A stretch of DNA of 64,000 bases from Flavobacteriales bacterium. Its GTDB lineage: Bacteria; Bacteroidota; Bacteroidia; UBA10329. Below the pieces are notes generated by a model that worked only from the letters and a program-made list of their open reading frames with translations, made no database searches and was not told the origin of the DNA. The first letter of the stretch is position 1, and every line of letters begins with the position of its first letter. Positions 16,888 to 25,956 of this stretch are shown in pieces. Location: the NCBI GenBank assembly GCA_021741155.1, contig JAIOYP010000001.1, forward strand, positions 62,001 to 126,000, given 5' to 3'. A program made the translations under genes and the position numbers.

Positions 16888-18513
16888 TTAGGTCTGAATA
16901 AGTCCCAGATTGAACTTCTCGACTGGGGCATGTTCCGCAGCTTCGATTCCCATGCTAATCCATTTGCGTGTGTCGCGTGGATCAATGATGGCATCTACCC
17001 ACAAGCGTGCAGCGGCATAGTACGAAGACGTTTGCTCGTCATAGCCTTGCGTGATTTTATCCAGCAACGCTTTTTCTTGCTCTGGTGTAATCTCTTCGCC
17101 CTTAGCCTTCATGGTGCTGGTCTGAATTTGAAGCAAAACTTTTGCTGCTTGAGCACCTCCCATTACGGCAATGTTTGCTGTTGGCCAAGCAACAATCAAA
17201 CGTGGGTCGTAAGCCTTGCCGCACATGGCGTAGTTTCCTGCTCCGTAGCTGTTTCCTATCACGATGCTGAATTTTGGAACCGTGCTATTGGAAACGGCAT
17301 TCACCATTTTGGCTCCATCCTTAATAATTCCGCCATGTTCTGAACGCGAACCGACCATGAATCCAGTTACGTCATGCAAAAAAATCAACGGGATTTTTTT
17401 CTGGTTACAATTCATAATGAATCGGGCGGATTTGTCTGCGCTGTCTGAATAAATAACACCACCGAACTGCATTTCGCCCTTCGCACTCTTCACAATCTTA
17501 CGCTGATTGGCCACAATTCCAACCGCCCAACCGTCAATTCGCGCGTAGCACGTAATGATTGATTTACCGTAATCGGCTTTGTATTCGTCAATTTTCGATT
17601 CATCTACTAATCGGTAGATGATTTCGCGCATATCGTACTCTTTCGTTCTTAACTCAGGAAGGATTCCTATGATTTCTTCTGTTTTTTTCTTCGGGGCTTT
17701 TGGTTCTGTGCGGCTGAATCCTGCTTTTTCGAAAGAACCGAGTTTATCGATAAGACTTCGGATGGTTTTGAGCGCATCTGCATCATCTTTCGCTTTGTAG
17801 TCGGTAACGCCAGAAATGTCGCAATGCGTGTCTGCACCACCAAGTGTTTCATTATCAATATTTTCACCAATTGCGGCTTTTACCAAGTAAGAACCCGCAA
17901 GGAAAATTGTTCCTGTTTTGTCAACGATTAAAGATTCATCGCTCATAATTGGCAGGTAAGCCCCGCCAGCCACGCAGCTTCCCATAATGGCAGAAATCTG
18001 AGGAATTCCCATACTGCTCATCTTGGCATTATTGCGGAAAATTCGTCCGAAATGCTCCTTGTCAGCAAAAATCTCGTTCTGCATTGGAAGGAAAACACCA
18101 GCACTATCAACCAAATAGATGATTGGAAGTCGGTTTTCCATGGCAATCTCTTGTGCACGGAGGCTCTTTTTTCCAGTTATTGGAAACCAAGCACCAGCCT
18201 TAACCGTGGCATCGTTGGCCACAATAATGCATTGTCTTCCGCTCACATATCCAATCACAACTACAACGCCACCGCCAGGACAACCACCCTGTTCTTCATA
18301 CAGGCCGTAGCCCGCAAAGGCGCCTATTTCTATCGTTTCCGATTCTGGATCAATCAATGTGGCCACACGCTCGCGCGCAGTCATTTTGCCTTTTTCGTGC
18401 TCCTTATCAATCCGTTTTCGACCACCTCCAAGATAAATCTGCTCTAACCGACTCTCCATTTTGGAGATTAGCTGCTTCATTACGTCTTCGTTGCGGTTAA
18501 ATTCAATGTTCAT
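16888..18513 (-). CDS. Acyl-CoA carboxylase carboxyltransferase (beta) subunit, methylcrotonyl-CoA type
   Basis: The 541-residue protein is a biotin-dependent carboxyltransferase beta subunit (crotonase fold, two half domains), moving CO2 from carboxybiotin to an acyl-CoA. Seen are RERVATLIDP, MGSCVAGGAYLP, FLHDVTGFMVG, and GNSYGAGNYAM with AMCGKAYDPRL. These and the length match methylcrotonyl-CoA carboxylase beta better than propionyl- or acetyl-CoA carboxylase. No biotin carboxylase subunit lies nearby, so the alpha partner must be encoded elsewhere. Leucine or isoprenoid breakdown is the likely role. Confidence 0.88.
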   Translation of the reverse strand: MNIEFNRNEDVMKQLISKMESRLEQIYLGGGRKRIDKEHEKGKMTARERVATLIDPESETIEIGAFAGYGLYEEQGGCPGGGVVVVIGYVSGRQCIIVANDATVKAGAWFPITGKKSLRAQEIAMENRLPIIYLVDSAGVFLPMQNEIFADKEHFGRIFRNNAKMSSMGIPQISAIMGSCVAGGAYLPIMSDESLIVDKTGTIFLAGSYLVKAAIGENIDNETLGGADTHCDISGVTDYKAKDDADALKTIRSLIDKLGSFEKAGFSRTEPKAPKKKTEEIIGILPELRTKEYDMREIIYRLVDESKIDEYKADYGKSIITCYARIDGWAVGIVANQRKIVKSAKGEMQFGGVIYSDSADKSARFIMNCNQKKIPLIFLHDVTGFMVGSRSEHGGIIKDGAKMVNAVSNSTVPKFSIVIGNSYGAGNYAMCGKAYDPRLIVAWPTANIAVMGGAQAAKVLLQIQTSTMKAKGEEITPEQEKALLDKITQGYDEQTSSYYAAARLWVDAIIDPRDTRKWISMGIEAAEHAPVEKFNLGLIQT

Positions 18514-18564
18514 TTGGCTGTTTTGAGGTTGCGAATATAGGCATGGACTAGGAACGGAATGGAC

Positions 18565-19395
18565 TCAATTTGAATTCAAGAATGTTCGTAAAGTTTCTGC
18601 TACTTCATTTGGTTTTTCAAGTGGAACGATGTGTCCAGTATCAAGAATTTCGATGAAATTTCCTTTTGGATTAGATACCTTCAACTTCTTCCATACACTT
18701 GGAAAAATCGTGTCTGAAGTTTCCCCTTTGAGGACAACGAAAGGTTGTTTCAATCGCTTCATTTCTCTCCACGGATCTGTAATTGTCATGTAGATTTTTG
18801 CTTCCCATTCTTTTGAATAAGTGAGGGAAACACCACCATTTTGATTGGGAGAAATTCCGCTGTTCACATAATCCCAAAGTTCCGCGTCATCAGTATTGGC
18901 AAATAATCGGTTCTTTCTGAATTGTCTGTATGCAGCTTCTCGGTTTGGCCATTTATCAGTTCTGACAAGTGTGTTTTTGACAATGGGGTTTATCTCTCTC
19001 AATAGAAAGTCGGGTGTAAATGGAATGAACAGGTAGTACCATTTCGGAAGTACTACAGGCTCAATAAGAACAAGTTTTTTGAATAAATCGGGGCGTTTGT
19101 TAGCTGCAATCAGGGTGCAAACGGCACCAAAGGAATGTCCCATTCCGATGATGTTTGATAACCCTTGTTCATCCATAAATCGAATCAAATCATCGGCTCC
19201 TTCTCTCCACGATTTGAAATCTTCAAACTTAGAATTAGGCCACAATGGACGTGCTTCCATCCCAATAACGCGATAGTGAGGCGTCAATTTGTCAATCAAC
19301 TTTTGATAAGTCTTGGGCGGAAAACCATTGGCATGCGCTAGATGAATTATCTCACCTTGTCCACCAAAATCCACAAACGGAATTAGTTTGCTCAT
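18565..19395 (-). CDS. Alpha/beta hydrolase
   Basis: The 276-residue product has the alpha/beta hydrolase fold. The nucleophile elbow is GHSFGA (Ser98 or close), the oxyanion region is HANGFPPKTYQ, and the C-terminal DTGHIVPLEKP holds the catalytic His. The acidic residue is probably in the region near DTIFPSVW. The substrate is unknown; such enzymes are esterases, lipases or haloalkane-type hydrolases. The start overlaps the stop of the upstream WbqC gene by ATGA, so the two are coupled. Confidence 0.85.
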   Translation of the reverse strand: MSKLIPFVDFGGQGEIIHLAHANGFPPKTYQKLIDKLTPHYRVIGMEARPLWPNSKFEDFKSWREGADDLIRFMDEQGLSNIIGMGHSFGAVCTLIAANKRPDLFKKLVLIEPVVLPKWYYLFIPFTPDFLLREINPIVKNTLVRTDKWPNREAAYRQFRKNRLFANTDDAELWDYVNSGISPNQNGGVSLTYSKEWEAKIYMTITDPWREMKRLKQPFVVLKGETSDTIFPSVWKKLKVSNPKGNFIEILDTGHIVPLEKPNEVAETLRTFLNSN

Positions 19396-20015
19396 TTGAC
19401 AAATTCTAACGAGCGTAAGTAATCAATCGCTCTAGGACCTTGGCAGAAAAGCAGATCCAGCATGCTCACATCAGGCTCAAATTCATGTCGGTCGCTGAAC
19501 ACTTGAATATATCGAGGGTAAGATTTTATTGGGTTTTGCAAGCTGTAATCTTGTTTGTTCCATACACTTCTCAAATCCAAACCATCAAATTCGGCTTCGT
19601 ATTTTGTGGTGAATTCATGTTTGAATTCAATGCCCAACAATTGAAAAATGATTTGAATAGACTCCAATCCAAGTTGAAAATGATGGGTGTGACCTTTTTT
19701 GAAAAATGGAAGAAGTTCATCTTCATAATATTCGAAGTATGGAGATTTTCGATAGGCAGATTCCAAACTTCGCCAATGCAAGGTCTTCCAATCCTCATCA
19801 TCGTGAACTTTTGCGTGTTCAATGGTCAATCGTAGCTCTGATTTCGTTCTTGGAACAAGAAGATTCAACGGCCCATTGGCGCCCATGATTGTGCATCGAT
19901 TTCGCAACGATTGTTTCACGAAATGTTCGTGCTTTTCAAATGTCACCTCATTTTGAACCAAATAGGCGAAATAACTGATAGGAGGGAAGTAGCCAATTGG
20001 CAACAGGATTTTCAT
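19392..20015 (-). CDS. WbqC family protein
   Basis: WbqC-like proteins are found in polysaccharide loci and broadly in Bacteroidota; the exact reaction is not settled. The domain starts at KILLPIGYFPPISYFA. The track begins at 20081, but residues 1-22 of that ORF look unlike the family and cover the promoter of the divergent gene, so the ATG at 20013-20015 (207 residues) is preferred. Downstream are RNRCTIMGANGPLNL and HWRSLESAYRKSPYFEYYED, both typical of the family. It is coupled to the alpha/beta hydrolase by a 4-base overlap. Confidence 0.82.
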   Translation of the reverse strand: MKILLPIGYFPPISYFAYLVQNEVTFEKHEHFVKQSLRNRCTIMGANGPLNLLVPRTKSELRLTIEHAKVHDDEDWKTLHWRSLESAYRKSPYFEYYEDELLPFFKKGHTHHFQLGLESIQIIFQLLGIEFKHEFTTKYEAEFDGLDLRSVWNKQDYSLQNPIKSYPRYIQVFSDRHEFEPDVSMLDLLFCQGPRAIDYLRSLEFVK

Positions 20016-20062
20016 TGCCGCGAAAATAGCGGTTGAATGACAGAAAGACTGCCTTACGTTTC

Positions 20063-20070
20063 TAAATTTG
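20063..20070 (+). promoter_or_regulatory. -7 box (TAAATTTG) for the secreted deiminase
   Basis: TAAATTTG matches TAnnTTTG and ends 19 bases before the ATG at 20090. It lies within the long version of the divergent WbqC ORF, supporting the shorter start there. Confidence 0.5.
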
Positions 20071-20089
20071 GCATAGAACAACAGACTAG

Positions 20090-21808
20090 ATGAAATATAT
20101 TCTAACCACCTTGATTACTATTTTCTTGTTAGCGAACCATTTCGCTCAAGCGCAATTTCTTCCGCATGGATTGACAGAACAGGAGAAAACCATGGATTAT
20201 CAGCCACCTCAGGCTGTTGGATTTACAACTCCGCCATCGTCTCCTGTGAGAACGCCAGCGGAGTGGGAAGAAATTGATGGATTGTGCGTGCGTTGGGAAG
20301 GAACGTGGTCGCGTTCTGTGCTTCGGAATATTGTGAAGTATGCAAAGGAAGAATGCACGGTCTATATCGTTACAGAAAATGAGAATTCAGTGGTCAGCCA
20401 TCTAAATCAGTACGGAATTGATCAGAACAATATCGTGTTTGTCAATGAGCCATCGAATAGCATTTGGTTTAGAGATTACGGTCAATGGAATGTTTATACG
20501 AATGATGTCGATTCGCTGCTTTGGGTCGATTGGATATACAATCGCCCACGGCCTGAGGATGACGTAATTCCAGTTGCGTTGGCTGATTTGCTGGACATTC
20601 CGCTTTATCAAACACTCACAGCTCCCAATGATTTGGTAAATACTGGAGGGAATTTCATGGTCGATGGTTTTGGAACTGCTTTTGCCTCGGAGCTAATTCT
20701 TGAAGAAAACGATGCAACCAACAATTTTGGAACATCCAACCATTCTGAAATAGAAGTGAATCAAATTATGAACGATTTCATGGGTATTGAGCGTTACATC
20801 AAGATGCCAACCTTACCGTATGATGGCATCCATCATATTGATATGCACATTAAATTGCTGGATGAGGAAACTTTGCTGATTGGCCAATACCCTACAGGAA
20901 CTGCTGATGGTCCTCAGATTGAATCAAACTTGAATTACGTGCTCAATAATTTCAATTCTGTTTTTGGTACACAATACAAGATTATTCGAATTCCTATGCC
21001 GCCAGAAGGAGGTCAGTATCCGAACCAAAATGGAGATTATAGAACGTACACCAACTCGGTATTCGTTAACAAAACAATTCTTATCCCTCTTTATGAGGAG
21101 CAGTGGGACACCACGGCTTTGCGCATTTATCGCGAAGCATTGCCTGGCTATAAAGTGGTTGGGATTGATTGCAATGAGATAATCACAGCTTCAGGAGCCA
21201 TTCATTGTATTACAAAAGCCGTTGGTTCTCACGACCCGCTATTAATTTCTCATCAACCATTGCAAGACCAAATATACTCAGCCAACGATTATGAGATAAA
21301 TGCGTTGGTTCAACATGCCGAGGGAATTTCAAATGCTACGTTATTCTGGACAACGGATACTGCTGTGGGATATGCTTCTGTTGCAATGTCTCTCACAAAT
21401 CCAACTGAGAATACTTGGACAGGATTTATTCCATATCAGCAAGCGGGCCAAGAAGTGTTTTACTACATCCATGGCGAAGCAACAAATGGAAAAGAGCAAG
21501 TGAGACCTATTACGGCTCCTGATGGATATTGGAAGTTTAAAGTCTTGAGTTCTCCTACCGAAATTGAAGAGTTAGAGTTACAGATTGGCGTTTATCCAAA
21601 TCCTTCAACAGGACAATTCAATATCAATTTTGATAGAATGGAAAATGTCGATTACGCCATTTTTGATGTTAGAGGAAAGCAATTGATGAACGGAAACTCT
21701 GGTTCAAAATATTTTGTCGTGAATCTTGAAGACGCTTCTGGCGGACTTTATCTTCTTAAGTTGAGTTGGGAGGGAGGAACTAAAACAATTCGATTGCAGG
21801 TTCTTTAG
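20090..21808 (+). CDS. Secreted agmatine/peptidylarginine deiminase-family protein with T9SS sorting domain
   Basis: The 572-residue protein has a signal peptide (to about residue 21), a PAD_porph/agmatine-deiminase domain (about 50-390), a beta-rich spacer (about 395-490), and a C-terminal T9SS sorting domain beginning IGVYPNPSTGQF. Catalytic positions can be placed: Asp129 in WFRDYGQ, His249-x-Asp251 in GIHHIDMH, Asn322 in TYTNSVF, and nucleophile Cys373 in GAIHCITKA. Cytosolic agmatine deiminases lack the signal and tail, so this secreted form recalls the P. gingivalis peptidylarginine deiminase. Whether it acts on protein arginine, free arginine or agmatine is open. Confidence 0.87.
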   Translation: MKYILTTLITIFLLANHFAQAQFLPHGLTEQEKTMDYQPPQAVGFTTPPSSPVRTPAEWEEIDGLCVRWEGTWSRSVLRNIVKYAKEECTVYIVTENENSVVSHLNQYGIDQNNIVFVNEPSNSIWFRDYGQWNVYTNDVDSLLWVDWIYNRPRPEDDVIPVALADLLDIPLYQTLTAPNDLVNTGGNFMVDGFGTAFASELILEENDATNNFGTSNHSEIEVNQIMNDFMGIERYIKMPTLPYDGIHHIDMHIKLLDEETLLIGQYPTGTADGPQIESNLNYVLNNFNSVFGTQYKIIRIPMPPEGGQYPNQNGDYRTYTNSVFVNKTILIPLYEEQWDTTALRIYREALPGYKVVGIDCNEIITASGAIHCITKAVGSHDPLLISHQPLQDQIYSANDYEINALVQHAEGISNATLFWTTDTAVGYASVAMSLTNPTENTWTGFIPYQQAGQEVFYYIHGEATNGKEQVRPITAPDGYWKFKVLSSPTEIEELELQIGVYPNPSTGQFNINFDRMENVDYAIFDVRGKQLMNGNSGSKYFVVNLEDASGGLYLLKLSWEGGTKTIRLQVL

Positions 21809-22722
21809 AATCCACAGAACTTGTTGCGTTCTTCAATTGCTACTACAAGTCCGAGGTTGGCGGCTTTTATAATATCCGAACAACCATCATCTTTCTTTCC
21901 GATGATGACCTTCTCAATTCCTCGGTTCATATAAGAATCGGCATCCTCAGGGTCAATAGAAATGGCCTTTGAGAAATCGCGAATAGCATCTTGATGTTGA
22001 TCACGCTTGGCATAGGCAATTCCTCTATTATAGAACGCATCAGAATTGTTCGGGTCAATAACAATGGCCTGAGTATAATCGGCAATTGCATATTCAAACT
22101 GATCTTGCATCCTATATACAATCCCTCTATTCACGTATCCGCCAGCGCTTAGCTTATTGTGGCGTATGGCGCTAGAAAAATCTTCAAGGGCTTTATCATA
22201 CTTCTCCAATTTTCGGTAAGAGATACCTCGATTGATATAAACCATATCATTGAATTTACTGCTTTCAAGAACCTTTGTAAAATCAGCTATAGCCCGCTCA
22301 TGTTGTCCTAGATTGGCCAGTGCAATTCCACGGTTCAAAAAGGCATCCATGTTGGTTGGCAATAGTTTCACGGCAGCCTCTAAATTGTCTAAGGCCGCTT
22401 GAGGATTTCCTACATTATTGTACAAGGTTCCCCTTCTTAGGAATGCCTCAGCATGGCTTGGATTGAATTTCGTGGCTTTCCCAAAATCGGAAATGGCTTC
22501 GTTTGTCATGCCAATGGCAGCTTTGGCTAAACCTCGCCAGTAGTAAGCATCTGCATTTTCAGCATCTACGACCAAGCATTTATCAAATTCTGCAATGGCA
22601 CCTTCCATATCTCCCGACTGGGCCTTTGCAATGGCGCTATTGAACAATTTAACGGATTCCTGAGCACTACTTTGGATAGCTACTAGGGTAAAAAGAAGTA
22701 AAAAGAGCGTGATGCGTTTCAT
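21805..22722 (-). CDS. Secreted TPR-repeat protein
   Basis: The product is about 305 residues if started at the ATG 22720-22722 (MKRITLFLLL), which gives a clean signal peptide; the track start at 22761 adds 13 polar residues. It carries about seven to eight tetratricopeptide repeats of 34 residues with the usual A-x-x-x-Y-x-N-R-G-x-A pattern (for example AFLNRGIALANLGQHERAIA). TPRs bind partner proteins. It follows the SpoIIE-type sensor by 51 bases and overlaps the convergent deiminase gene by 4 bases. Confidence 0.85.
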   Translation of the reverse strand: MKRITLFLLLFTLVAIQSSAQESVKLFNSAIAKAQSGDMEGAIAEFDKCLVVDAENADAYYWRGLAKAAIGMTNEAISDFGKATKFNPSHAEAFLRRGTLYNNVGNPQAALDNLEAAVKLLPTNMDAFLNRGIALANLGQHERAIADFTKVLESSKFNDMVYINRGISYRKLEKYDKALEDFSSAIRHNKLSAGGYVNRGIVYRMQDQFEYAIADYTQAIVIDPNNSDAFYNRGIAYAKRDQHQDAIRDFSKAISIDPEDADSYMNRGIEKVIIGKKDDGCSDIIKAANLGLVVAIEERNKFCGF

Positions 22723-22773
22723 TATTGATAAAGACATTGGTTTGCAGTCTACGTGATTCATGTTTTTTTGTTC

Positions 22774-25700
22774 CTAGGAAATTCTCACTCCAATTAATAC
22801 AATGTCATCAATCTGCTCAAGGTCACCAATCCAATTCTCTAGTTGTTCGTTCACTATTTTGAACTGATTTTCAATTGAATAAGATTGGACTTCTTGCAAC
22901 ATCGCCTTGAATCGCCTAACCTTGAATTTCTTTCCTTCAGGCCCACCAAATTGGTCAGAAAATCCATCAGAGAAAATATAAAGCATATCTCCTTTTTTAA
23001 CTTTGATTTCGTGGTTTTTGAAAGAATTTGATTCTTCACCTACAAATCTCCCTACGGGAAAACGGTCTCCACGGTATTCAATTAATTCTCCATCTCGGAA
23101 AAGGTAGAGTGGGTTATAGGCTCCAGCAAATTGCAACGTATTCTTGTTTTTATTCCACGAACATAAGGCAATATCCATGCCGTCCTTAACAGATGATTCT
23201 TCGTACGTCTGATGCAACGTATTGGTCACACCTTGGTTGAGATATTCTAGAATTTCTGAAGGTTTAGTGAGTTTTAGCTGTTTTGTAGCCTGATGAAGCA
23301 GGTTGTTTGCCACAATGGACATAAATCCTCCTGGAACTCCATGACCCGTACAATCAACCGCACAGAAAATGCGTTCGTCACCGATTTTCTCCGCAAAGTA
23401 GAAATCACCACTTACTAAGTCTTTTGATTTAAACAGTACAAAAGATTCCGGAATCACTTTATTAACATCTTCCAGTGTTGGAAAAATGGCATTCTGAATA
23501 CGTTTGGCATATTTGATTGAATCGGTAATGTCCTTAGCGTATTTCGCGATTTCATCTCTACTGCGTTCAATCTCAGATTTCTGTTCTTGAATTTCAATGG
23601 TTCTTTCGGTTACAATTGTTTCCAATTCTTGTTTGTCTATCATCAAACGGTAAACCCTGTATCGAACGAAAGCAAGTATCAAACCACTTATTCCAACCAC
23701 ACAGAACAAATAGAACCACCAAGTTCTCCACCACGGTTTTTCTATTACAAAGCTGTATTCAACAGGTTCTGTAGTCCACTCACCGCCATTTTTTGAAGCT
23801 ATCACTTGAAGCGTGTAATCACCATCCTCTAGTCGTTGAATTTGTATCTCACTTTGGCTGATTTCTTCTGACCAATAATCTGAATAGCCTTCAAGCTTCC
23901 ATTTATATCTGATATTATCGGGATTTCGTAGTGAAATACCAGCAAGATTGAAAGTGACTTTGTACTGTTTATAAGGAAGAATGAGATTTGAAGTAAGTGG
24001 CTGGTTTTGATCAAACAATTTCATTCCTCCAATTGAAAGCTGAGGTAGTGATTTGCTCGACTTGTCAATTGCTGGATTGAATTTAACCACGCCATGCGTT
24101 GATGAAATCCAAATATTACCCTCGTGGTCTTTGAAGAGAAAAGTAACCATCGTATTCTCTACTGGAGAAATGTCTTCATGCCCCACAATTCTCGAAACTT
24201 TAAGTTTTGGCGAGAGTTGCACGATGGACTTTTGGTGGCTTGCCCACACATACCCATCATTATCTAGCACCATTTGGTAACAGTAATCGGACGGGAGCCC
24301 ATTTTCGCTATTCAAATGGGAAGCATTCCCGTTATCAAGAATGTAGATACCTTGCCCTGCTGTTGCAAACCACAATTTACCTGAAGCATCTTGCAGAATA
24401 TGGTTTACATCTACAACATTTTGGCTGTTTCCATTTTCAAGAAATCGGATTTCGTTATTAACCAGCAGTGCCACTCGGTTTCCTTGAGTTGCTATCCAAA
24501 GATGTCCAGCTGTATCTTCAAAACAGTATCTGACATTATTGTGTGGTAGACCGTCAATCGTGCTTAGATATTTAATAATCTTCCCGCTTAAGGAAAGAGT
24601 AAAGAGGCCAGATTTGGTGGCCACATATACTCCATCTTTAGTTGGAGTGATACTGTTAATCGCGTCAGCCAGATTTCCTTTATCAAGTGGAATTTTTTTG
24701 AATTCAGAACTACTGCTCGTTAATTTAAAAATACCAGATGTTGTGGTTCCAACCCAGATATTACCAACCGCATCTTCGGCAATGGCGGAAATTGTATTGC
24801 CGCCAACATGGAAGTACTCAAATTTCGAACGTTTGGAGTATTCTGATGTTTTGAAAATCCCTTTATCAATCCCTAGCCATACGTTGCCTTTGGAGTCTCT
24901 AAACAGTTGTGTTATCGATTGCTGTCTGAGCCAGTTTTCATCAAAAGGTTGATGAAACACGTTCTCTACAATCTGAATAAGACCACCTCCAAAAGTGGCA
25001 ATCCAAATGTTGTTCTCAGCATCTTCAAAAATGTCTCTGATAAGGTATTCAGACTCCACATTGTCTTCAAATGTTTGAGTGATAAAATCATCTTTTCCTT
25101 TTCCAAAATATTCAATCCGTAAGAGCCCATTTCCAAAGGTGCCTAGCCACGTTCTTCCTCGGTGGTCTTCAAAAATAGATTGCACATCATCAATCGAATT
25201 TCCATTGTCCAACGTGAACTTTTCAATTTTTTCTGTAGCTGAGAAAGGTGCATAAACTCGGTACAGCCCATCGTCCTCTGTTCCTGCCCAAATAATGTTG
25301 CTAGAGGCTTCATATTTGATGGCGGTGATTTTGGTTTCTGGCAGCCCTTTAACCTTTTTTAAAACCTGAAAATCATTTCCAGTTTCAAAACGAATGAGCC
25401 AAAGTCCATCATTGCTGCCGATAATAAATTCCCTATCGCGGTAAGGAATGACCGCATTAATAAGCATGTCTCGTTCTGACATGTTGAAATGGCTTGTGTC
25501 TTTGCCATCCGTTCGGAAAACCATTCCTGAGCGCGAAAATGCCCAAATAGCGTTCTTTTCGTCAACATAAATGTGCCTTACTTGACCGTTCATTCCGGTC
25601 GCTATTTCCTTAAGACTTCCGTCTTGATACACTCCAATGTTGCCGTTAAACAAGCCTATCCAGATCTTATCCTTTGAACGATAAAGACAAGTGGCATATT

Positions 25701-25956
25701 CTACCCCGACTGTGTCATCAATTAGATTCAGTTTCTCGAAGATTCGACCATCAAACCTGTCCATTCCACCTTTGCTTGCCACAACAAGATGGCCAGAAAC
25801 GGACTGGCTAATGCCTTCCGTAAAATTGCTGGAAAGGCCATTGGTCTCGTCAAAATGCCGAACCGTGAAGTTCTTTTGAGCAGTTGAGGAGAAATGACCA
25901 ACAAAAAGGAAAACAACAAGAAGGAGGTTTCTGCTCAACATCTTGACTAGCCTCAT
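22774..25956 (-). CDS. Two-component-regulator-propeller sensor with SpoIIE/PP2C phosphatase output
   Basis: The 1060-residue protein starts with a signal peptide (FSSTAQ), then two periplasmic seven-bladed Reg_prop-type propellers (about 30-640, with repeats such as GNIWVGTTTSGI), a Y_Y_Y domain (about 660-735), one membrane helix (about 745-767), a coiled coil (about 780-820), and a C-terminal SpoIIE/PP2C domain. That domain contains DLVSGDFYF, CAVDCTGHGVPGGFMS and MLYIFSDGFSDQFGG, with the metal aspartates. Instead of a histidine kinase, the output is a serine phosphatase, which fits partner switching with STAS proteins. Its start overlaps the upstream gene by ATGA. Confidence 0.9.
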   Translation of the reverse strand: MRLVKMLSRNLLLVVFLFVGHFSSTAQKNFTVRHFDETNGLSSNFTEGISQSVSGHLVVASKGGMDRFDGRIFEKLNLIDDTVGVEYATCLYRSKDKIWIGLFNGNIGVYQDGSLKEIATGMNGQVRHIYVDEKNAIWAFSRSGMVFRTDGKDTSHFNMSERDMLINAVIPYRDREFIIGSNDGLWLIRFETGNDFQVLKKVKGLPETKITAIKYEASSNIIWAGTEDDGLYRVYAPFSATEKIEKFTLDNGNSIDDVQSIFEDHRGRTWLGTFGNGLLRIEYFGKGKDDFITQTFEDNVESEYLIRDIFEDAENNIWIATFGGGLIQIVENVFHQPFDENWLRQQSITQLFRDSKGNVWLGIDKGIFKTSEYSKRSKFEYFHVGGNTISAIAEDAVGNIWVGTTTSGIFKLTSSSSEFKKIPLDKGNLADAINSITPTKDGVYVATKSGLFTLSLSGKIIKYLSTIDGLPHNNVRYCFEDTAGHLWIATQGNRVALLVNNEIRFLENGNSQNVVDVNHILQDASGKLWFATAGQGIYILDNGNASHLNSENGLPSDYCYQMVLDNDGYVWASHQKSIVQLSPKLKVSRIVGHEDISPVENTMVTFLFKDHEGNIWISSTHGVVKFNPAIDKSSKSLPQLSIGGMKLFDQNQPLTSNLILPYKQYKVTFNLAGISLRNPDNIRYKWKLEGYSDYWSEEISQSEIQIQRLEDGDYTLQVIASKNGGEWTTEPVEYSFVIEKPWWRTWWFYLFCVVGISGLILAFVRYRVYRLMIDKQELETIVTERTIEIQEQKSEIERSRDEIAKYAKDITDSIKYAKRIQNAIFPTLEDVNKVIPESFVLFKSKDLVSGDFYFAEKIGDERIFCAVDCTGHGVPGGFMSIVANNLLHQATKQLKLTKPSEILEYLNQGVTNTLHQTYEESSVKDGMDIALCSWNKNKNTLQFAGAYNPLYLFRDGELIEYRGDRFPVGRFVGEESNSFKNHEIKVKKGDMLYIFSDGFSDQFGGPEGKKFKVRRFKAMLQEVQSYSIENQFKIVNEQLENWIGDLEQIDDIVLIGVRIS

